From Parafrigoribacterium_A soli (lineage in GTDB: Bacteria > Actinomycetota > Actinomycetes > Actinomycetales > Microbacteriaceae), in assembly GCF_040227235.1 (NCBI RefSeq), contig NZ_JBELNZ010000002.1:248001-312000 (forward strand): DNA of 64,000 bases. The letters are read 5' to 3'. The notes beneath the pieces are model-generated. The model was not told the origin of the DNA. It was given only the letters and a program-made list of their open reading frames with translations, and did no database searches. The translations under genes were made by a program, and so were the position numbers. Positions 50,815 to 58,932 of this stretch are shown piece after piece; positions within the stretch are counted from its first letter, which is position 1; each line of letters starts with the position of its first letter.

Positions 50815-51570
50815 TCAGACGGCGGTGTAGCCGCCGTCGACGATCACGTACGAGCCGGTCATGAAGCTGGCCTTGTCTGAGAGCAGGAAGGTCGTCAGGT
50901 TGGCGACTTCCTGTGCCTGTCCCAGGCGTCCGAGCGGATGCTTCGCCGCGAGTCCGTCGATGAGCTCCTTGGGTGCAGCGTCCAGCAGCGGCGTCGCAAT
51001 GTAGCCCGGTCCCACAGCGTTCACGCGCAGGCCCTGGGCTCCGTACTCGGCCGCGGCGTTCTTGGTGAGCCCCACGACCGCATGCTTCGCTGCGGTGTAC
51101 GCGGCGTTGCCCGGCGCTGCAACAGTTCCGTGGATGGAGGCCATGTTGACGATGGCTCCCTCGGCGGCACCGGCCTTCAGAATCTCCGGAATCTGGTAGC
51201 GCATCCCATACAGCACGCCATTCAGGTTGATGTCGATGACGCGGTCCCAGTCCTCCAGGTCGATGTCACCGATCGGTGCGCTCGCGCCGCCGATGCCGGC
51301 GTTGTTCACGGCGTAGTTGAGTGCGCCGTAGGTCTCGACGGCGAAGTCGACGGACTTCTTGCTGTCTTCGGCGACCATGGTGTTCGCGCGGAACGGAGCG
51401 GCCTGCCCACCCGCGGCGGTGATCTCGTCTGCGACGCGTGTCGCCGCATCCAGGTTGATGTCGGTCACGACGACCTTCGCACCGTTCTGTGCGAGATCCT
51501 TGCTGATCGCCTCGCCGAGTCCGGATCCGCCTCCGGTGACCAGAGCAACCTTGCCTTCGAAATTAGCCAT
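50815..51570 (-). CDS. Classical SDR oxidoreductase
   Basis: 251 residues. TGGGSGLGEAIS is the cofactor glycine motif, NNAGIGG the fold motif, and the Ser-Tyr-Lys site is in MASIHGT and YTAAKHA. It ends with a C-terminal VIVDGGYTAV. It likely oxidises or reduces a hydroxyl group using NAD(P); an acidic residue after strand two (TDINLD) favours NAD. No DevR box is seen in front of it. ATG at 51570. Confidence 0.9.
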   Translation of the reverse strand: MANFEGKVALVTGGGSGLGEAISKDLAQNGAKVVVTDINLDAATRVADEITAAGGQAAPFRANTMVAEDSKKSVDFAVETYGALNYAVNNAGIGGASAPIGDIDLEDWDRVIDINLNGVLYGMRYQIPEILKAGAAEGAIVNMASIHGTVAAPGNAAYTAAKHAVVGLTKNAAAEYGAQGLRVNAVGPGYIATPLLDAAPKELIDGLAAKHPLGRLGQAQEVANLTTFLLSDKASFMTGSYVIVDGGYTAV

Positions 51571-51751
51571 GATGTCCCTCTCTTTCGCGAGACGACGTCC
51601 CGCCGATTATCGTGCCGACCAGTCAGTTCTGATCGTCTCTCTCTACAACCCTGAGCACCAGGGGTAAATTCCATGCATTTGCATATATGCGCTAAGCCGC
51701 GAGCCCGCTATCGTGCTCCTTCACGCTAAAACCCATCGGGGTTCGAGCCCA

Positions 51752-51765
51752 GGGTCCAAAGGCCC
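51752..51765 (+). promoter_or_regulatory. DevR-type box G, OsmC promoter
   Basis: GGGTCCAAAGGCCC; on the reverse strand GGGCCTTTGGACCC. Centre 51758.5. CACGCT at 51789-51794 lies 23 bp past the box as -10, giving a start near 51801 and a ~46-base leader. Confidence 0.7.
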
Positions 51766-51846
51766 TTGCTGTGTGGAATCAAGGGGCGCACGCTTCAGCT
51801 ACCGGCCGCAGGCTCCGGCAGCACCACACGACAGACAGGGGAGCCA

Positions 51847-52287
51847 ATGAGCAACTCACCTCAGACCTACCGAGTGCGCGGTAAAGGGGTATCGGGCGGC
51901 GAAGCATCCATCGAGCTCGGCAATCAGGTGATGCCGATCGACTCCACCTGGGGTTCAGACCGACCATCCGGGGCGCCTGGCCCGGCCGAGTTGCTCGCTG
52001 CCGCCTTCACTGCCTGCCTGCTGAAGAATCTCGAGCGCTCTCGCGCCATCCTGAAGTTCAACTACGTGAGCGCCGACATTGACGTGCAAGCCCGTCGGCA
52101 AGACAGGCCGCCCAAGTTTGTCGAGATCGAGTACGACATTCGCATCGTCACGGATGAAAGCGAACGGCGCATCGACCTCCTCCACCGGAACCTGAGCCAA
52201 TACGGCACGGTCTACAACACGCTCGCCGCAGTCTGCAACGTTCACGGCACCATCGTCAGCGTCTCAGCTGAACCAGTAACGCGGTAG
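51847..52287 (+). CDS. OsmC/Ohr-family peroxiredoxin-like protein
   Basis: 146 residues of the OsmC fold. The two redox cysteines lie in FTACLLKNL (about residue 57) and AAVCNVHGT near the end. Preceding PGPAELLAAAF matches the family. It probably reduces organic peroxides. ATG 51847 has AGGGGAG nearby; a longer upstream reading is not conserved. Confidence 0.85.
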   Translation: MSNSPQTYRVRGKGVSGGEASIELGNQVMPIDSTWGSDRPSGAPGPAELLAAAFTACLLKNLERSRAILKFNYVSADIDVQARRQDRPPKFVEIEYDIRIVTDESERRIDLLHRNLSQYGTVYNTLAAVCNVHGTIVSVSAEPVTR

Positions 52288-52312
52288 CGCCATTGATCCT
52301 CCCTCCGCGCCT

Positions 52313-52326
52313 GGGTCGTTAGACCC
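52313..52326 (+). promoter_or_regulatory. DevR-like variant box H, SDR-hydrolase promoter
   Basis: GGGTCGTTAGACCC, a perfect GGGTC/GACCC inverted repeat with four middle bases. It keeps the G-G-G, C5, T8, G10 and CCC positions. CAGAGT at 52350-52355 lies exactly 23 bp past the box. Confidence 0.6.
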
Positions 52327-52392
52327 TACTGAGCACGCGGTTCGCCAGCCAGAGTTGAGGAAACCCGAACTAGGCAGACCGAAGGAACTCCC

Positions 52393-53142
52393 ATGGCAAC
52401 CTCAGACCGTTTCAGCAACAAGACCGTCATCGTCACCGGTGCTGGCTCAGGAATCGGGCGCGCGACGGCCGTGCGCCTCGCTGCCGAAGGCGCTCACGTT
52501 GTCGCCACCGACGTCGTCGAGGCACGCCTTGCCGCGTTGGCGACTGAGCTGGGCGCCGGAGTCACCACCGTCGCCGGAGACATCGCGGATTCCGCGGTGA
52601 TCGAGCAAATCCTTGACGCCGCCCATGGAAAGGTCGACGGTCTCGCCAACGTCGCTGGCATCATGGATGGGTTCCTGCCCACCGCCGAGATCGACGATGA
52701 CACCTGGGATCGCGTTCTTGCCGTCAACCTCACCGCCATGATGCGCTTGACCCGCGCGGTGCTGCCGCTCATGCTGGACGCCGGGCATGGAAGCATCGTC
52801 AACGTGAGTTCGGAGGCCGGATTGCGCGGCTCCGCAGCGGGCACCACCTACACGACGTCGAAGCACGCGGTGAACGGCTTCACCAAGAGCACCGCTTTCT
52901 TTTACACGACGAAGGGTGTGCGCTGCAATGCGGTGGCCCCTGGAGCGGTGGCGACCAACATCGAGGCGCCATTCACGTCCGCGTGGGCCGGCGAGCGCCT
53001 CGGCCCCTTCCTGCAGACGACCGTTCCGCCGGTGGCACGACCGGAAGAACTCGCAGCAGCGATCACCTGGCTGCTGAGCGACGACTCCTCGAACGTATCC
53101 GGCGCCATCCTTGCCGACGACGGCGGGTGGGCTGCAGTCTGA
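52393..53142 (+). CDS. Classical SDR oxidoreductase
   Basis: 249 residues. TGAGSGIGRATA binds the cofactor, NVAGIMDG is the fold motif, and NVSSEAG plus YTTSKHA hold the Ser-Tyr-Lys site. It ends with LADDGGWAAV. The TDVVEA after strand two suggests NAD. ATG at 52393 follows GAAGGAAC. It is followed by a GTG-start hydrolase two bases after its stop, so they form one operon. Confidence 0.9.
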   Translation: MATSDRFSNKTVIVTGAGSGIGRATAVRLAAEGAHVVATDVVEARLAALATELGAGVTTVAGDIADSAVIEQILDAAHGKVDGLANVAGIMDGFLPTAEIDDDTWDRVLAVNLTAMMRLTRAVLPLMLDAGHGSIVNVSSEAGLRGSAAGTTYTTSKHAVNGFTKSTAFFYTTKGVRCNAVAPGAVATNIEAPFTSAWAGERLGPFLQTTVPPVARPEELAAAITWLLSDDSSNVSGAILADDGGWAAV

Positions 53143-53144
53143 AT

Positions 53145-54041
53145 GTGATCAACTTCGCTCCGCCGCGCCGTTCAGAGCGGCCAAGGCTTCTTGATCGAGT
53201 CCTGCCCGCTTGGGGTCGCCGGAATGCACCGCTGCACGTCACGATCGACGAAGGAACCGGACCCGCCGTGGTACTTCTTCACGGAATCGCCTCCTCGTCC
53301 ACGACCTTCGCCGCGCTGATGCCGCTCCTCGTCGCCGAGCACAGGGTAGTTGCCATCGACCTCCTCGGTTTCGGGAAGTCCGCGGCGGATGCCACGGCCG
53401 ATTTCAGCCTCGACGATCACGTTCGCGCCCTCGCGCACACGCTGAAGCGACTGCGCCTCAGACGCCCCTTCGTGCTCGTCGGGCATTCAATGGGCGCACT
53501 CATCGCCGCTCGCTACGCGGCCACGCGGCATCCGGCAATCGCTCGACTCATCCTCGTGAGCCCTCCGATCTATCCGGCCGCAGAATTGCTGAGCAAGCGA
53601 GCCGACCGCGTCGTTCGATCCCTGCGGATGCGCATCTACGAGTCACTTCGAAGCAACCGGCGCCGCACGCTGGAGTTGGCGCGCGAGCTCGAGCGGCTGC
53701 CCCAGCTGCGAGATGTGTTGGAGCTGACGGAGAGCAACTGGAACGCGTTCGAAATGTCCCTGGCCCACGCGATCGAGGTCCAGTCGACGATCGACGACAT
53801 CGCGGCGACGACAGTGCCGATCGACATCGTGTTCGGAACCGCGGATCCGTTCATCCTGCCCGCCGGCATCCGGCTCGCCGAAGCACATCCGAACGTGACC
53901 GTGCATCGCATCATCGGCGGCGACCACCTCATACGCCCGCGCACCGCGCGAGCGATCTTCGATGCGATCGAGAGCGCGACCGGCGACCGAAAACGACAAG
54001 AACCGCTGGACCCGTGGGCCCAGCGGTTCTCGATGTCCTGA
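53145..54041 (+). CDS. Alpha/beta hydrolase
   Basis: 298 residues. LLHGIASSS provides the oxyanion hole, GHSMGA the nucleophile elbow, FGTADPFI the acidic residue and IGGDHLIRPR the histidine. The substrate is unknown. GTG 53145 begins two bases after the SDR stop. The last 40 bases hold a hairpin (53999-54030) that lies downstream of the reverse-strand tRNA gene. Confidence 0.83.
   Translation: MINFAPPRRSERPRLLDRVLPAWGRRNAPLHVTIDEGTGPAVVLLHGIASSSTTFAALMPLLVAEHRVVAIDLLGFGKSAADATADFSLDDHVRALAHTLKRLRLRRPFVLVGHSMGALIAARYAATRHPAIARLILVSPPIYPAAELLSKRADRVVRSLRMRIYESLRSNRRRTLELARELERLPQLRDVLELTESNWNAFEMSLAHAIEVQSTIDDIAATTVPIDIVFGTADPFILPAGIRLAEAHPNVTVHRIIGGDHLIRPRTARAIFDAIESATGDRKRQEPLDPWAQRFSMS
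53999..54030 (-). terminator. Terminator hairpin for tRNA-Leu, embedded in the hydrolase 3' end
   Basis: An 11-bp stem AGAACCGCTGG/CCAGCGGTTCT with an inner CCC/GGG pair. On the reverse strand it is followed by TGTCGTTTTCGG, a short T-rich stretch, so it suits the tRNA. It lies inside the last codons of the forward gene. Confidence 0.6.
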
Positions 54042-54055
54042 GGTATGGACATGTG

Positions 54056-54140
54056 TGCGCGAAGGGGGACTTGAACCCCCACGCCCTATACGGGCACTAG
54101 CACCTCAAGCTAGCGCGTCTGCCATTTCCGCCATCCGCGC
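54056..54140 (-). tRNA. tRNA-Leu (GAG)
   Basis: The reverse strand folds into an 85-nt cloverleaf. The acceptor stem is GCGCGGA with TTCGCGC, the anticodon stem CTAGC/GCTAG encloses TTGAGGT, giving anticodon GAG, and a long variable arm (GCCCGTATAGGGC) is typical of class II tRNA-Leu. The T-arm is GGGGGTTCAAGTCCCCC. The CCA end is not encoded; A is the discriminator base. A -10 TATTCT lies on the reverse strand at 54173-54178. Confidence 0.95.
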
Positions 54141-54227
54141 GCAGTAGCCATCCGCTTGGACGACCGCGTACGAGAATAGCATGAGCGGGGCGGGGGTTCA
54201 CGCCGATCACAGTGCGGCGAGCGCGAC

Positions 54228-54287
54228 GGCTGCCGTTTGGCTCGAGGGCTGCCGCGCGAACGACCGCCGCGGCGACAAACGGCAGCC
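54228..54287. repeat. Perfect 12-bp inverted repeat with 36-base loop
   Basis: GGCTGCCGTTTG (54228-54239) and CAAACGGCAGCC (54276-54287). It lies between the tRNA and the M20 peptidase. A regulator site, RNA hairpin or relic is possible. Confidence 0.7.
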
Positions 54288-54328
54288 ATCGGTGCGGGCG
54301 GGGCGGGGACAGCGGCGCCGCGCACCGG

Positions 54329-54334
54329 TACCGT
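54329..54334 (+). promoter_or_regulatory. -10 element of the M20 peptidase
   Basis: TACCGT with six bases to ATG 54341; leaderless. Confidence 0.45.
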
Positions 54335-54340
54335 GGAGCA

Positions 54341-55669
54341 ATGTCCTCCAGCGCAGAAAATCCGGAACTCGACGCCACTGCGCAGATCGCGCGCGATCTC
54401 ATCCGTTTCGACACCACGAATTACGGCGAAGGCAGATCGAACGGCGAGACGGATGCCGCCGAATACCTGGCAGCGCACCTCGAGAAGATGGGCCTGAAAC
54501 CCCAGCTCTTCGACTCGGAGCCCGGACGCACGAGCGTCGTCGCGCGGGTGGAAGGGGTTTCGGCAGGCTCAACCAACGAACGCAAGCCAGCCCTCGTCGT
54601 GCACGGCCACAGCGACGTCGTTCCCGCCCAGCCCGACAACTGGTCGGTCGACCCCTTCGAGGGCGTCGTCAAAGACGGCATGCTCTGGGGTCGCGGGGCG
54701 GTGGACATGAAGAACATGGATGCGATGATGATCACGGCGCTGCAGGACATCCTCGGTTCCGGCCGCCAGCCCGCGCGAGACCTCGTCATCGCATTCTTTG
54801 CCGACGAAGAAGCCGGGGGAGTGCTCGGCTCCCACCACCTCGTCGATACGCATCCAGAACTCTTTGCCGGTGCCACTGAGGCGATCAGCGAGGTGGGCGG
54901 CTACTCGATCACCTTCAACAACCAGCGCGCGTACCTGCTGCAGACGGGCGAGAAGTCGCTCGTCTGGGCCAAACTCATCGCGCGCGGGCAGGCCGCCCAC
55001 GGCTCGCGCCTCATCCACGACAATGCCGTCACCCGCCTCGCCGAGGCCGTCGCCAAGGTGGGGCACAGGCAATGGCCCATCCGGCTCACCGACACGACAA
55101 CCGAACTGCTCGGCGAGATTGCACGCATCCTCGGCGTCGACCCACAGAAGGTCGGGCCGGATGAGCTGGCCATCGCCACGGGAACGGCCGCCGGCTTCAT
55201 CCAGGCCACGCTGCGCACCACAACCAACCCCACGATGCTCACCGCCGGGTACAAGCACAACGTCATCCCCGACACGGCCGAGGCCCTGATCGACATCCGC
55301 ACACTCGCGGGCGAAGAGGATGCCGTGCTCGCCGAACTTGCCGACCTGATCGGTCCAGACATCGAGATCGTCACCATGCACCGCGACATCGGGCTCGAGA
55401 CCTCCTTCGACGGACCCCTCGTCGACGCCATCACCGCGACCCTCAACGCGCACGACCCGGGTGCGCCGGTGCTGCCGTACCTGTTGAGCGGCGGCACAGA
55501 CAACAAGGCGCTCAGCAAGCTCGGCATCAAGGGCTACGGGTTCGCGCCGCTCAAACTGCCGGCAGAGCTCGACTTTCCCGCGATGTTCCATGGTGTTGAC
55601 GAGCGCGTGCCGCTCGACGCATTAGTCTTTGGCAGGCGGGTTCTCACCGACCTGCTGCTCACCTATTAG
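54341..55669 (+). CDS. M20/M25/M40-family metallopeptidase (dipeptidase)
   Basis: 442 residues. Zinc-binding HGHSDVVP near residue 88, GRGAVDMKN, FFADEEAGG with the catalytic glutamate, and a dimerisation domain from about residue 200 to 340. It cleaves peptides or acylated amino acids in the cytosol. The corresponding gene is Rv2141c in M. tuberculosis, as recalled, and the order of the following genes also matches. ATG at 54341 follows a -10 by six bases. Confidence 0.9.
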   Translation: MSSSAENPELDATAQIARDLIRFDTTNYGEGRSNGETDAAEYLAAHLEKMGLKPQLFDSEPGRTSVVARVEGVSAGSTNERKPALVVHGHSDVVPAQPDNWSVDPFEGVVKDGMLWGRGAVDMKNMDAMMITALQDILGSGRQPARDLVIAFFADEEAGGVLGSHHLVDTHPELFAGATEAISEVGGYSITFNNQRAYLLQTGEKSLVWAKLIARGQAAHGSRLIHDNAVTRLAEAVAKVGHRQWPIRLTDTTTELLGEIARILGVDPQKVGPDELAIATGTAAGFIQATLRTTTNPTMLTAGYKHNVIPDTAEALIDIRTLAGEEDAVLAELADLIGPDIEIVTMHRDIGLETSFDGPLVDAITATLNAHDPGAPVLPYLLSGGTDNKALSKLGIKGYGFAPLKLPAELDFPAMFHGVDERVPLDALVFGRRVLTDLLLTY

Positions 55670-55687
55670 CTCGCAGAACGGACCGCC

Positions 55688-56545
55688 GTGGACCTCATCA
55701 ACGCGATCATCCTCGGCCTCGTCCAGGGGCTCACCGAGTTCCTGCCGATCTCGTCGAGCGCGCACATCCGTATCATCGGCGAATTACTCGGCACTGGCGC
55801 AGACCCGGGAGCCGCCTTCACCGCGATCATCCAGATAGGCACCGAGGCCGCAGTCGTCGTCTACTTCTGGCACGACATCGTGCGCATCATCTCCACCTGG
55901 TTCCGGTCGCTGTTCGGGCGGGTGCCACGCAACGATCCCAACGCGAAGCTCGGCTGGTTCATCATCTTCGGCAGCATCCCGATCGTCGTGCTCGGGCTGC
56001 TGTTCCAAACGCAGATCGAAACCGTGCTGCGCTCCCTGTGGGTCATCGCAGCGACGATGATCATCTTCGGCATCCTGCTCGGGTTCGCCGACTACGTCGG
56101 AGCCAAGAAACGCAGGCTCAAGGACCTCACCATTCCGCACGCCACCGTCTACGGCTTCGCCCAGTCGCTCGCGCTCATCCCCGGCGTCTCACGCTCGGGC
56201 GGCACCATTACCGCCGGTCTCTTCATGGGCTACGAGCGCAAGGCAGCGGCGCGATACTCGTTCCTTCTCGCCATCCCCGCGGTGCTCGGCAGCGGTTTCT
56301 ACCAGCTGTACAAGTCCATCAAGGAGCCGTGCGTCTCGGCGGCCGCACACTGCACGCCCGAGGTCTTCAACGGTGTCGAGACGGCCGTGGCCACGGCGGT
56401 CGCGTTCGTCGTCGGCCTTCTGGTCATCGCCTTCTTCATGAGTTACATCTCGAAGCGGTCGTTCCTGCCGTTCGTGATCTACCGGCTGCTGGTCGGCGTC
56501 GTCCTCGCCGTACTCCTACTCACGGGCGTGCTTCAGGCCTACTAA
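55688..56545 (+). CDS. uppP: Undecaprenyl-diphosphatase (BacA/UppP)
   Basis: 285 residues with about eight membrane helices. The BacA motifs are LVQGLTEFLPISSSAHI near residue 12 and PGVSRSGGTITAGLFMG near residue 160. It recycles the undecaprenyl carrier for peptidoglycan synthesis outside the membrane. GTG at 55688 starts 18 bp after the peptidase stop. It is convergent with the VOC-fold gene, 9 bp away. Confidence 0.95.
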   Translation: MDLINAIILGLVQGLTEFLPISSSAHIRIIGELLGTGADPGAAFTAIIQIGTEAAVVVYFWHDIVRIISTWFRSLFGRVPRNDPNAKLGWFIIFGSIPIVVLGLLFQTQIETVLRSLWVIAATMIIFGILLGFADYVGAKKRRLKDLTIPHATVYGFAQSLALIPGVSRSGGTITAGLFMGYERKAAARYSFLLAIPAVLGSGFYQLYKSIKEPCVSAAAHCTPEVFNGVETAVATAVAFVVGLLVIAFFMSYISKRSFLPFVIYRLLVGVVLAVLLLTGVLQAY

Positions 56546-56554
56546 AGTCGGAGG

Positions 56555-56992
56555 TCAGCTCTTCTTCAACTGCTGGGCGAGCATCACGATGATCCCGCTC
56601 GGCCCGCGGAGGTAGGAGAGCTTGTAGAGGCCCTGATAGTCGGCCACGCCACGCAGTGGGTGACATCCGTGCTTCGCCGCTGTCGCGATGGCTTCGTCTA
56701 TGTCATCGACTGAGAAAGCGACCCGGTGCATTCCGATCTCATGGGGAAGCGTCGGTTCCGTCTCGATCGCTTCGGGGTGGATGTACTCGAAGAGCTCGAG
56801 ACGTCCATGTCCGTCCGGCGTCTGAAGCATGGCGATCTTCGCGTGGTTGCCGTCAAGGCCGACAGCGGTGTCGGCCCAATCGCCACTGACCGTGTCGCGA
56901 CCCACCACCGTAAGACCAAGGTCGGTGAAGAACGAGATCGTCGCTTCCAGGTCACGAACGGCGATCCCGACATTCTCAAGTGCGATGGGCAT
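56555..56992 (-). CDS. VOC-superfamily (methylmalonyl-CoA epimerase-like) protein
   Basis: 145 residues with two beta-alpha-beta-beta-beta repeats. ENVGIAVRDLEATISFF opens the first, MHRVAFSVDDIDEAI the second; metal ligands are a histidine in MHRVAF and glutamate in LFEYIHPE. The best guess is a methylmalonyl-CoA epimerase-like or glyoxalase-like enzyme. ATG at 56992. Confidence 0.78.
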   Translation of the reverse strand: MPIALENVGIAVRDLEATISFFTDLGLTVVGRDTVSGDWADTAVGLDGNHAKIAMLQTPDGHGRLELFEYIHPEAIETEPTLPHEIGMHRVAFSVDDIDEAIATAAKHGCHPLRGVADYQGLYKLSYLRGPSGIIVMLAQQLKKS

Positions 56993-57072
56993 GCTGCATG
57001 CTACCGAGGGCCGCCCGCGACTTCCAGCGGTATGCGAAGCCGGAGGCGTCGGCGACGCACCTGTCGGTCAAT

Positions 57073-57078
57073 TAGGCT
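57073..57078 (+). promoter_or_regulatory. -10 element of mshC
   Basis: TAGGCT and six bases to GTG 57085; leaderless. Confidence 0.4.
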
Positions 57079-57084
57079 CGGAGG

Positions 57085-58335
57085 GTGAAGTCCTGGAGCG
57101 CGCCCGACATTCCGGCGCTGCCAGGAACGGGACCTGTGCCGCGCATTTTCGACAGCGCGAGCCGCTCGCTCAAGCCGGCCACGGCATCCGCGGGGCGGGG
57201 CGACAGCCCCGTCGCGTCGCTCTACGTGTGCGGCATCACGCCCTACGACGCCACCCACCTCGGGCACGCCGCGACGTACCTGGCCTTCGACACCCTCGTG
57301 CGGCTCTGGCTCGATGCCGGCTATGAGGTGCGCTACGCGCAGAACGTCACGGATGTCGACGACCCGCTCCTCGAGCGCGCCACCGCTACCCGCGTGGACT
57401 GGCGCGAGCTCGCGGCCGGCCAGATCGACCTGTTCCGCTCAGACATGCAGCAGCTGTCGATCGTGCCGCCGCAGTACTACCTCGGGGTAACCGAGGTGAT
57501 TCCGCAGGTCGCGGATGCCGTGCGAACGCTCCGCGACGCCGCAATCGCCTACCCGGTCGACAGTCCGGATGCCGCAGCCGACCTCTACTTCGACAACGCC
57601 GCCGCGACCGCGAGCTCGCCCTGGCACCTCGGCGCCGAGAGCAATCTCGACCGCGCGACGATGCTGCAGCTCTCCGCGGAGCGCGGGGGAGACCCGGAGC
57701 GGGCGGGCAAGCGCGACGCCCTCGACCCACTGCTCTGGCGCGCCGAACGGATGGGCGAGCCGGCCTGGGAGTCTGTCGTCGGCCGCGGCCGCCCCGGCTG
57801 GCACATCGAATGTGCCGTCATCGCGCTCGAGTTCCTTCCCACGCCGCTGACCGTCAACGGCGGCGGCTCAGACCTGCTCTTCCCGCACCACGAGTTCAGC
57901 GCCGCCCACGCCGCGGCGCTCAGCGGGCACCCGCTCGCCGACAGCTACCTGCACACCGGAATGGTCGGCTACCAGGGCGAGAAGATGAGCAAATCGCTCG
58001 GCAACCTCGTGCTCGTCTCGCAGCTGACGGCGCGGGGTGTCGACCCGCGGGCCATCCGCCTCGCCCTGCTCGCGGAGCACTACCGCAGCGACTGGGAGTG
58101 GACGGACGCGAAGCTCGCCGACGCCGAGGAGCGACTCGCGCGCTGGGAGGCATGGGCTGGGTCCGCCGACGAAACGGCTGACACGGACCTGCTGGGCACA
58201 CTGCGCACGACGCTCGCCGAGGACCTCGACGCACCGGGCGCGCTGCGCCTGATCGACGACGCCATCACCTCGGGGACGCCGGCCTCCGCCGCGGCCATCG
58301 CGGCGATCAACGCGCTGCTCGGCATCCGCCTCTAA
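57085..58335 (+). CDS. mshC: Cysteine:1D-myo-inosityl 2-amino-2-deoxy-glucopyranoside ligase (mycothiol)
   Basis: 416 residues. KSWSAPDIPALPG starts the protein; Cys49 in YVCGITPYDATHLGHAATY binds zinc; the adenylate loop ends EKMSKSLGNLV. It joins cysteine to glucosaminyl-inositol using ATP, a step unique to mycothiol synthesis, and marks the host as an actinobacterium. The related cysteinyl-tRNA synthetase is longer and begins differently. GTG 57085 gives the leaderless start. Confidence 0.93.
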   Translation: MKSWSAPDIPALPGTGPVPRIFDSASRSLKPATASAGRGDSPVASLYVCGITPYDATHLGHAATYLAFDTLVRLWLDAGYEVRYAQNVTDVDDPLLERATATRVDWRELAAGQIDLFRSDMQQLSIVPPQYYLGVTEVIPQVADAVRTLRDAAIAYPVDSPDAAADLYFDNAAATASSPWHLGAESNLDRATMLQLSAERGGDPERAGKRDALDPLLWRAERMGEPAWESVVGRGRPGWHIECAVIALEFLPTPLTVNGGGSDLLFPHHEFSAAHAAALSGHPLADSYLHTGMVGYQGEKMSKSLGNLVLVSQLTARGVDPRAIRLALLAEHYRSDWEWTDAKLADAEERLARWEAWAGSADETADTDLLGTLRTTLAEDLDAPGALRLIDDAITSGTPASAAAIAAINALLGIRL

Positions 58336-58339
58336 CTCG

Positions 58340-58410
58340 TTCGCTGAGCCTGTCGAAGCGAGCCTGTCGAAGCGCCCATCCGATGCGCCCCTTCGACAAG
58401 CTCAGGGACC
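58340..58410. repeat. Intergenic palindromic element (CTTCGACAAGCTCAG family)
   Basis: Left arm CTGAGCCTGTCGAAG (58344-58358) plus a second GAGCCTGTCGAAG (58360-58372) face CTTCGACAAGCTCAG (58391-58405); the arms pair in 14 of 15 positions. A second copy follows the next gene. Confidence 0.75.
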
Positions 58411-58416
58411 GCGCGA

Positions 58417-58422
58417 TAGCGT
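58417..58422 (+). promoter_or_regulatory. -10 element of the DinB-like gene
   Basis: TAGCGT with six bases to ATG 58429; leaderless. Confidence 0.5.
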
Positions 58423-58428
58423 GTCCGC

Positions 58429-58932
58429 ATGTCAGAAAAGACGACTCTCCAGCACTTCCTCGATGAGCAGCGCAACGCTGTACTGGCGATCATCGAGGGC
58501 CTCGACGAGGCCCAGCTGCGATCCGCGGTGCTGCCCTCCGGATGGACCCCGATCGGTATGATCGAGCACCTGGGCGGCGCCGAGCAGCACTGGTTCCAGG
58601 ATGTCGCCCTCGGCCAACTGTCGGAGGAGTACAGCTGGCCGGATGAGGTCGAGGATCCGTACGATCCGGATGCGCCGTTCGCGACCCGGCACAGTAGCGA
58701 TGCGGTCATCGCCTTCTATCGTCGACAGTGCGAGATCTCGAACGAGGTACTGGAGAGCACGTCGCTCGACACCGCACCGGTCGGCCAGCACAACCGGGAG
58801 TGGCCGGGGGAGGACATCGACAGCCTTCGCTGGATCGCCCTGCACCTCATCGAGGAGACGGCGAGGCACGCCGGGCACCTCGATGCCGCGCGCGAGCTCC
58901 TCGACGGCGCGACGGGGCTCGGGCCGCGCTGA
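58429..58932 (+). CDS. DinB/DUF664 four-helix metal protein
   Basis: 167 residues, all alpha. Metal ligands are the histidine in MIEHLGGAEQH and two in EETARHAGHLD. The family includes mycothiol-dependent enzymes (for example maleylpyruvate isomerase) and detoxification transferases. It lies directly after mshC, so a mycothiol transferase role is plausible; that is inference. Flanked on both sides by CTTCGACAAGCTCAG elements. Confidence 0.83.
   Translation: MSEKTTLQHFLDEQRNAVLAIIEGLDEAQLRSAVLPSGWTPIGMIEHLGGAEQHWFQDVALGQLSEEYSWPDEVEDPYDPDAPFATRHSSDAVIAFYRRQCEISNEVLESTSLDTAPVGQHNREWPGEDIDSLRWIALHLIEETARHAGHLDAARELLDGATGLGPR

Noticed and set aside
51656..51700. AT-rich stretch with GCATATATGC palindrome upstream of OsmC
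   Set aside because: Too short and without a known consensus; may be an operator but nothing supports a call.
51730..51765. GGTTCGAGCCC resembling a tRNA T-arm near 51741
   Set aside because: No acceptor or anticodon stems can be formed around it; the segment belongs to DevR box G.
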